Shown one piece after another: positions 31,596-36,274 of a stretch of 36,274 bases of DNA; the stretch's first letter is position 1, and the number at the start of each line of letters is the position of its first letter. The stretch covers positions 1 through 36,274 of the forward strand of contig CAJTKW010000012.1 in NCBI GenBank assembly GCA_910577035.1, in the 5' to 3' direction. Position numbers and translations under genes: made by a program. The stretch comes from an uncultured Acetatifactor sp. (GTDB lineage: Bacteria; Bacillota; Clostridia; Lachnospirales; Lachnospiraceae). The notes beneath the pieces were generated by a model. The model was not told where the DNA came from and did not search any database. It worked only from the letters and a program-made list of their open reading frames with translations.

Positions 31596-33469
31596 TCATA
31601 GTACTTCGCCTGGGCGTTCCAGAGAGACGCATAGACGCCTCCTTCCTCTGCCAGGAGCTCTTCATGGCTTCCCGTCTGCACCAGCTCCCCGTGATCGAAT
31701 ACTGCAATCTTATCACAGAACCGGCAGGAGGACAGCCGGTGGCTGATATAAATGGCGGTCTTATCTCCGGCAATCTTGTCAAAGTTACCGTAAATCTCCG
31801 CCTCCGCAATAGGGTCTAAAGCCGCCGTGGGCTCATCTAAGAGCACAAAGGGTGCTTCCTTGTAGATGGCCCTGGCAATAGCCAGCTTCTGGGCCTCTCC
31901 GCCGCTGATTTCAACACCCTCATCGGTGTAATCCTTGTACAGAAAGCTCTCAATCCCCTTCTCCCCCAATTTTTCCAGGCGCTCCTCAAACCCTGCATCC
32001 GCCAGGCACCGCCGCACCTTCTCCCCGTCGTAGTCCTTGTCCGCAGCTATATTCTCCGCCAGCATCAGGGAAAAGAGCTTATAATCCTGGAATACCACCG
32101 AAAAAAGCTTTGAATATTCGTCATGGCGAAACTTCTTAATATTCACGCCATTGACCAGGATCTCCCCCTCATCGGGATCATAGAGCCGGCAAAGCAGCTT
32201 AATCATGGTTGTTTTCCCCGATCCGTTCCTGCCCACGATGGCAAGTCTCTCTCCCACCTTAAACTTCAATGAAAAATTCTTCAACGCATATTCCTCACTG
32301 CCCGGATACTTAAAGAAAACGTTCCGAAATTCAATGTGATATTGGTTGTCACTTCTCTTTTCCAAAGGCAGGGAACCCTTATACATCTCGTCGGAAAGCT
32401 CCAGCAGCTCCAGGATTCCCACCTGCTTTCTAGCCGCCATACATAACTCCAGACAGGCCGTCACCACATACACCGCCTGAATCATAATATTGGCAAGGCA
32501 ATCCGCGTACAGGATCAGGGAACCCACCGGCATACTCCCCTTCAGGGCCGCCATAATGACAATTCCGTAAGCCCCTGTCTGTGACAGTACATACAAGGCC
32601 GTCTGGATGCCGGACATCCCCGCATCCCCAATGCCGGGACGCCTGACGGCATACTTGAAAAAATCCTTGTTCTGCAGCTTGTCAAAAGTCCATTTCTTCA
32701 TCACATCATAGCTGTTATAGATCCTGACATCCTTTCCGTTCCCGTAACGGTAATGCCAGGATCCGTATGCAAAGTCCCACACATAATTCCACAGGAATTT
32801 CTTTTCTTCCGCAGTTGGTACATGAAACATTACATAATGGCTCATATTCTGAAAATACCGATACAGCTTCAGGCCGATTCCGAGCATCAGAAGCAAAAGA
32901 AGCAATACCGCCCACAGCCATCCCATGTCTTCCCTTTGAAAATAGGAAATCATGGGAATCCCAATAACTACCGCCCCTATGATCCTGACAAGGGACTCCA
33001 GCACACCCTTCCCGCACCAAAACACGGTGAAGATCCCGGCCCCCCAGTTATTTTCCAGACGAATCCTTTCCTGCAGCTCCTTCAGCCTGGGGCTGTCAAT
33101 CATGGAAAAATCCATATTCATGATCTTTTCCTGCTGCAGTGCCAGATATTTCTCAGCGATCATCTGACTCTTCACATTAATTCTCCGGTTCAGGATGCTC
33201 AGCACAGACCACCCCAGACTTAAAAGCACCACCCCCAGAATAACCTTTTGAAACAGTTCGGCAAAAGCAAATTCCCCTGCAATTCTGTTCAGCACATAAG
33301 CAGATAAAATCATTCCCCCATAGCTTATCACGGCAGACAAAAGGATGGAAACCGCATTCCAGGGCACATAGCTCCTATCCAGACTCGTTATCAGCTTCAT
33401 CACCCGTCTGATATTGCCAAGATGCTGCTTTAACGGCAGCTTTTCCAAAAGCTTTGATTCCTCCATCAT
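31586..33469 (-). CDS. ABC exporter half-transporter (627 aa), second subunit of a pair
   Basis: A fused membrane and ATPase half-transporter: about six helices (40-340), then Walker A GRNGSGKTT at 413-421, signature ISGGEAQK, Walker B FVLLDEPTAALDP with Glu present, and switch His in ISHRLSS. The signature has Glu in place of the usual Gln (SGGE). It starts with ATG 2 nt after the stop of the upstream ABC gene, with AAGGAGG about 10 nt upstream. The gene ends in GC-rich DNA overlapping a zinc-ribbon remnant. Cargo is unknown; a peptide or lipid exporter role is inferred from architecture and from the kinase upstream. Confidence 0.92.
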   Translation of the reverse strand: MMEESKLLEKLPLKQHLGNIRRVMKLITSLDRSYVPWNAVSILLSAVISYGGMILSAYVLNRIAGEFAFAELFQKVILGVVLLSLGWSVLSILNRRINVKSQMIAEKYLALQQEKIMNMDFSMIDSPRLKELQERIRLENNWGAGIFTVFWCGKGVLESLVRIIGAVVIGIPMISYFQREDMGWLWAVLLLLLLMLGIGLKLYRYFQNMSHYVMFHVPTAEEKKFLWNYVWDFAYGSWHYRYGNGKDVRIYNSYDVMKKWTFDKLQNKDFFKYAVRRPGIGDAGMSGIQTALYVLSQTGAYGIVIMAALKGSMPVGSLILYADCLANIMIQAVYVVTACLELCMAARKQVGILELLELSDEMYKGSLPLEKRSDNQYHIEFRNVFFKYPGSEEYALKNFSLKFKVGERLAIVGRNGSGKTTMIKLLCRLYDPDEGEILVNGVNIKKFRHDEYSKLFSVVFQDYKLFSLMLAENIAADKDYDGEKVRRCLADAGFEERLEKLGEKGIESFLYKDYTDEGVEISGGEAQKLAIARAIYKEAPFVLLDEPTAALDPIAEAEIYGNFDKIAGDKTAIYISHRLSSCRFCDKIAVFDHGELVQTGSHEELLAEEGGVYASLWNAQAKYYEAG

Positions 33470-33471
33470 CC

Positions 33472-35307
33472 CTAAAACGCCTCCTTTTCCAGCTTATCCT
33501 TAGCATAATAGCGGCTCTGCACCTCAAACATTTCCGCGTATGCGCCTTTTTTGTCCATCAGCTCCTGATGGCTTCCCTCTTCCAGGATGCCGCCCTCCCC
33601 CAGCAGTACGATCCGATCCGAAAACCGTGTGCTTGCAAGCCTGTGGGAGATAAAGACAGCCGTCTTATTGTCAGAGTATCTGTTATAATTTTCATAGACC
33701 TCCGATTCTGCAATCGGATCCAGGGCCGCCGTGGGCTCATCCAGCACCAGGACGGGGCCGTCTTTATACAGCGCTCTGGCCAGCAGGAATCTCTGCTGCT
33801 CTCCCCCGGACAGCTCGATTCCGTTCTCGTCCATATCCTTATCAAAAAAGGTATCCATGGTTACGCCCTTCTCACGGAATTTATCCGCCAGGCCCGCGCG
33901 CTCCAAGGCGTCCCACGCCCTGCCGCTGTCGTAATTTTTGTCAAAGGTCAGATTCTCCGCCACTGTCACCGGCAGGATAAAGGGCTCCTGAAAGACGGCG
34001 GAAAACAACCGGTAAAACTCCTCCCTGGGGAATTGGTTCCGATCCACTCCGTTTATCAGGATTCTCCCCGCATCCGGCTCATACATGCCGGTAAGCAGCT
34101 TTACGAAGGTGGACTTACCGGCACCGTTGACACCCACCAGGGCCAGCTTTTCCCCGGCATCTATCTTCAGGTTAAAATGATCGAATATCTTTTTCTCCGC
34201 CGCTTTGTCATAGGAAAAGGAAACGTCCTGAAATTCAATGGAAACCGGCCCGGTCAGCTCCGAAATATGCCGCTGCCCCGTATTCCGGTCCTCCTCCGGC
34301 AGCTCCATATAGGTTCTGAAATAATTGGTCTCCAGCGAGCCTCCGCGCAGCTCGGCCAGGCTGTCCATAATACTCCCCACAAAGCCTGAAAATCCGGTTA
34401 TTGCCCCGAAATACAGCACAAATTCTCCCGGGCTCACCGTGCCCCCAAGCACCTGACTTAACAGATAGCCATAGGCAAATATGTCCCGCCCCAGATTCAG
34501 CAGGCTGCCTGCCTGCCAAAAGAAATAATCTGCCCGGCTTTTCTTCTGTTCCAGCTTTCTGACCCTCTCCAGCAGAAGGTCCTTTTCCCTGTTCAGCCAC
34601 CGCTTCATCCCGAAGATTCTGATGTCCTTGGCCGCAGCCTGATTTCCCATGGCGCTGTAATAAACGTAGGATCTCTTTTTTTCCAGCTCCGCGTCCTCTT
34701 CCCGGAACCTCTCCATATATTTGATCTTGCGGAGACTGATGAAATACTGCACCAGGGCAAGCAAAATCAATAACGCCGCCACGAACGGGTTTAAGAAGCT
34801 GAGTACGGTGCTGTACAGCAGGAAGCTGATCACATTCCGAATAATGCTGATAGTTCCGTATGTTATTCTGTGAAGAGCGCTCCAGTCCCCCTGGTTGATG
34901 ATTCCCATGGCCTTCCAGTACAGGTCCTTGGTTTCCCCCTCTTCCACATGACGGTAGGGTATGCGGAGAGTCTTCAGGAACACCTTGGCCAAAAGCTCAT
35001 TGCGCCTGGTATTGTACAGATAATATTTTCCCCCCTCACTGGCCGCTGCCGCCATCCGGATGCACAGGCACAGCCCCCCGAATACCCCCAGGGTCAGCCA
35101 CATCCGCTGCCAGGTGACTCCCTCCGTAGCCAGATCCACCGCCAGCTTGGGCAGATAAATTCCAAACAGGGGAGTTACCGCACCAAACACGATTTCCACA
35201 AGACTCAGCCACAGGAAAATCGGAATGCTCTGCCTGTAATACTTGAAATAATAACCTATGTTTTGAAAAATGTTATAGTGTTTTTGATACTGTGATTCCT
35301 GCTTCAC
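33472..35307 (-). CDS. ABC exporter half-transporter (611 aa), first subunit of a pair
   Basis: Six membrane helices (about 28-310) precede an ATPase with Walker A GVNGAGKST at 392-400, signature LSGGEQQ at 499-505, Walker B VLVLDEPTAALDP with Glu524, and ISHRLAS. Both subunits keep the catalytic Glu and His and both have SGGE signatures, unlike the exporter at 21625-25225 with its degenerate site. It starts with GTG at 35307; AAGGAGG lies 7 nt upstream. It has its own promoter and is followed after 2 nt by its partner. A GHKL kinase gene lies upstream on the same strand. Confidence 0.92.
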   Translation of the reverse strand: MKQESQYQKHYNIFQNIGYYFKYYRQSIPIFLWLSLVEIVFGAVTPLFGIYLPKLAVDLATEGVTWQRMWLTLGVFGGLCLCIRMAAAASEGGKYYLYNTRRNELLAKVFLKTLRIPYRHVEEGETKDLYWKAMGIINQGDWSALHRITYGTISIIRNVISFLLYSTVLSFLNPFVAALLILLALVQYFISLRKIKYMERFREEDAELEKKRSYVYYSAMGNQAAAKDIRIFGMKRWLNREKDLLLERVRKLEQKKSRADYFFWQAGSLLNLGRDIFAYGYLLSQVLGGTVSPGEFVLYFGAITGFSGFVGSIMDSLAELRGGSLETNYFRTYMELPEEDRNTGQRHISELTGPVSIEFQDVSFSYDKAAEKKIFDHFNLKIDAGEKLALVGVNGAGKSTFVKLLTGMYEPDAGRILINGVDRNQFPREEFYRLFSAVFQEPFILPVTVAENLTFDKNYDSGRAWDALERAGLADKFREKGVTMDTFFDKDMDENGIELSGGEQQRFLLARALYKDGPVLVLDEPTAALDPIAESEVYENYNRYSDNKTAVFISHRLASTRFSDRIVLLGEGGILEEGSHQELMDKKGAYAEMFEVQSRYYAKDKLEKEAF

Positions 35308-35364
35308 GCTGTAACCTCCTTCTGTAACCGCTTTTTCTCCCCTTGTTTCCCCATTGCGATGTTT

Positions 35365-35393
35365 ATTATATCACCCCGGCGCACCCAAAACAA
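35365..35393 (-). promoter_or_regulatory. Promoter for the ABC exporter pair
   Basis: On the minus strand TTGTTT (35388-35393) and a perfect TATAAT (35365-35370) are 17 bp apart. The -35 lies in the T-tract of the kinase gene's terminator. Confidence 0.65.
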
Positions 35394-35424
35394 AAAGATG
35401 CACGAATGGTTTCATTCGTGCATC
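35386..35424 (-). terminator. Rho-independent terminator at the end of the GHKL kinase gene
   Basis: A perfect 12-bp stem GATGCACGAATG/CATTCGTGCATC with a 4-nt loop (35397-35424) is followed on the minus strand by TTTTTGTTTT. The stem contains the last codons and TGA stop of the kinase gene. Confidence 0.92.
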
Positions 35425-36218
35425 AATGGCAGCAGGATCTCCGTGGCAAATACATTTTCTTCATCCTGTCTGTCAATATACCCTTTATATCTCTCCACTA
35501 CCCTGTCAATCCGCATCAGTCCGAAGCCGTGGGCCCGGCTTTCCTTGGTGGAGGGATACTCCGCCGGCCGGCTTTCCTCCCGGAAATTTTTTTCCGTATG
35601 GATCCCTTCCCGGTAACCCCCTTCCTGTCTGCTCTCCCTGCCTTTCTTCTGCGGCCGCCCGTTCACGGCATTCATCACATAAATGTACAGCTGGCCCTTC
35701 ATAACGTCGATATAGACTCTGATAAACCGTTTCTCTTCCTCCCGGATCCTGAGACATGCCTCCATGGCATTGTCCATCAGGTTGCCGATAATCAGCGACA
35801 GATCAATCTCGGAAATATTCAGACCGGCAGGAACGATAGCCTTCGCATCCACCTCTATATTCTTGGCCCTGGCCAGGGACAGCTTACTGTTCAGCACCGC
35901 GTCAATCATCACGTTCCCCGTCTTGACCACCGTATCCACCGTGCTCAGGTCCTCGTCCAGACGGTCAAGATACTTCCCCAGCCGTTCCGTCTCTCCCATG
36001 GTAAGATACGCCTTCATGGTCTGGATATGATTGTGATAGTCATGCCGCCAGCCCCGGGTCTGCCGGTACATATTCTCCACTTCCTCGCAGTGCTTCTGCA
36101 GCAGGTCATTCTGGTAATTCCCGATCCGCCGGTCTACCAGCCGGATCAGGTACGTCCTGCCTCCAAACAGCAGCCCCAGGAGCGCAGCGGCTCCCACTGC
36201 CATCCATAGAACTATCAT
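35412..36218 (-). CDS. GHKL-domain sensor histidine kinase, AgrC-like (268 aa)
   Basis: A short sensor kinase with one N-terminal membrane helix (about 3-22) followed by a dimerisation region with RGWRHDYHNHIQTMKAYL (His59 the likely phosphoacceptor). The GHKL ATPase has N-box LIIGNLMDNAMEAC (144-157) and G-box HGFGLMRIDRVV. Between them is a long charged, repeat-free insertion of about 40 residues rich in Arg, Glu and Lys, where related kinases have a short ATP lid. Most AgrC-like kinases have a larger membrane sensor; this one is minimal. The ATG at 36218 has GGGGAGG 5 nt upstream. The frame is open past it to a TTG at 36263 near the window edge. A response regulator may lie upstream, outside the window. 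Confidence 0.88.
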   Translation of the reverse strand: MIVLWMAVGAAALLGLLFGGRTYLIRLVDRRIGNYQNDLLQKHCEEVENMYRQTRGWRHDYHNHIQTMKAYLTMGETERLGKYLDRLDEDLSTVDTVVKTGNVMIDAVLNSKLSLARAKNIEVDAKAIVPAGLNISEIDLSLIIGNLMDNAMEACLRIREEEKRFIRVYIDVMKGQLYIYVMNAVNGRPQKKGRESRQEGGYREGIHTEKNFREESRPAEYPSTKESRAHGFGLMRIDRVVERYKGYIDRQDEENVFATEILLPLMHE

Positions 36219-36274
36219 TTCAGCCTCCCCGCCACTCCCCTGGCGGCATCCTCCGGAAGTCAAAGGCGATTCCT

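Noticed and set aside
33454..34389. Long plus-strand open frame opposite the ABC exporter gene (311 codons)
   Set aside because: Antisense to conserved ATPase motifs and without a recognisable fold.
35412..36263. Longer start (TTG at 36263) for the GHKL kinase
   Set aside because: The added 15 residues are hydrophilic and lack a ribosome site, while ATG 36218 has GGGGAGG at good spacing.
36219..36274. 3' end of a response regulator at the window edge
   Set aside because: Two frames give plausible short C-termini in the last 56 bases, but the stretch is too short to support a call.

Overview
The window looks like chromosomal DNA of a moderately GC-rich gut Clostridia, most likely a Lachnospiraceae. 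Supporting signs are a SCIFF peptide system beside secDF and a TIGR04086-type membrane protein, strong AGGAGG ribosome sites, GTG/TTG starts, paired ABC exporters, hybrid histidine kinases beside sugar-type binding proteins, and an oleate hydratase. No rRNA, tRNA, transposase, phage gene or CRISPR array was seen. Names come from motif recognition only; no database search was run.

Layout. 1-2.3 kb (minus strand): a palindromic repeat, an unknown membrane protein and an SGNH hydrolase. 2.6-7.0 kb (minus): the SCIFF block in transcription order TIGR04086 membrane protein, the 47-residue six-cysteine precursor scfA (6340..6483), its radical SAM maturase scfB, then fused secDF. scfA has its own promoter, and a 13-bp hairpin separates it from scfB. 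7.1-9.3 kb (plus): a CNNM/CBS transporter and a DegV protein. 9.4-15.6 kb (minus): an operon of cell-wall amidase, pstS, pstC and pstA with overlapping stop/start codons. It is broken by an AT-rich two-gene insert (TetR plus an HHxxxDG acyltransferase-like protein) before pstB, which ends in a 35-bp tandem repeat. 15.8-16.9 kb (plus): an AI-2E family permease. 17.0-21.3 kb (minus): a coiled-coil protein, an oleate hydratase with a hydrophobic C-terminal tail, a TetR regulator and a GNAT acetyltransferase.

21.3-21.6 kb is a gene-free array of about eight stem-loops. 21.6-26.0 kb (minus): a 4'-phosphopantetheinyl transferase followed by a heterodimeric ABC exporter with one degenerate ATP site. 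26.4-30.4 kb (plus): a hybrid sensor kinase interrupted by one in-frame TAG, then a lipoprotein solute-binding protein. 30.4-31.6 kb (minus): an AraC/GyrI-type regulator and a 5'-truncated zinc-ribbon remnant. 31.6-36.2 kb (minus): a second ABC exporter pair and a GHKL histidine kinase.

The best candidates for new biology are the hairpin array, which has a related palindrome at the window start showing paired base changes; the insert in the pst operon with possible stubs of a disrupted native gene; the amber-split sensor kinase; and the amidase coupled to phosphate uptake. The SCIFF system is a known family, but its precursor is short enough to be missed by gene callers.
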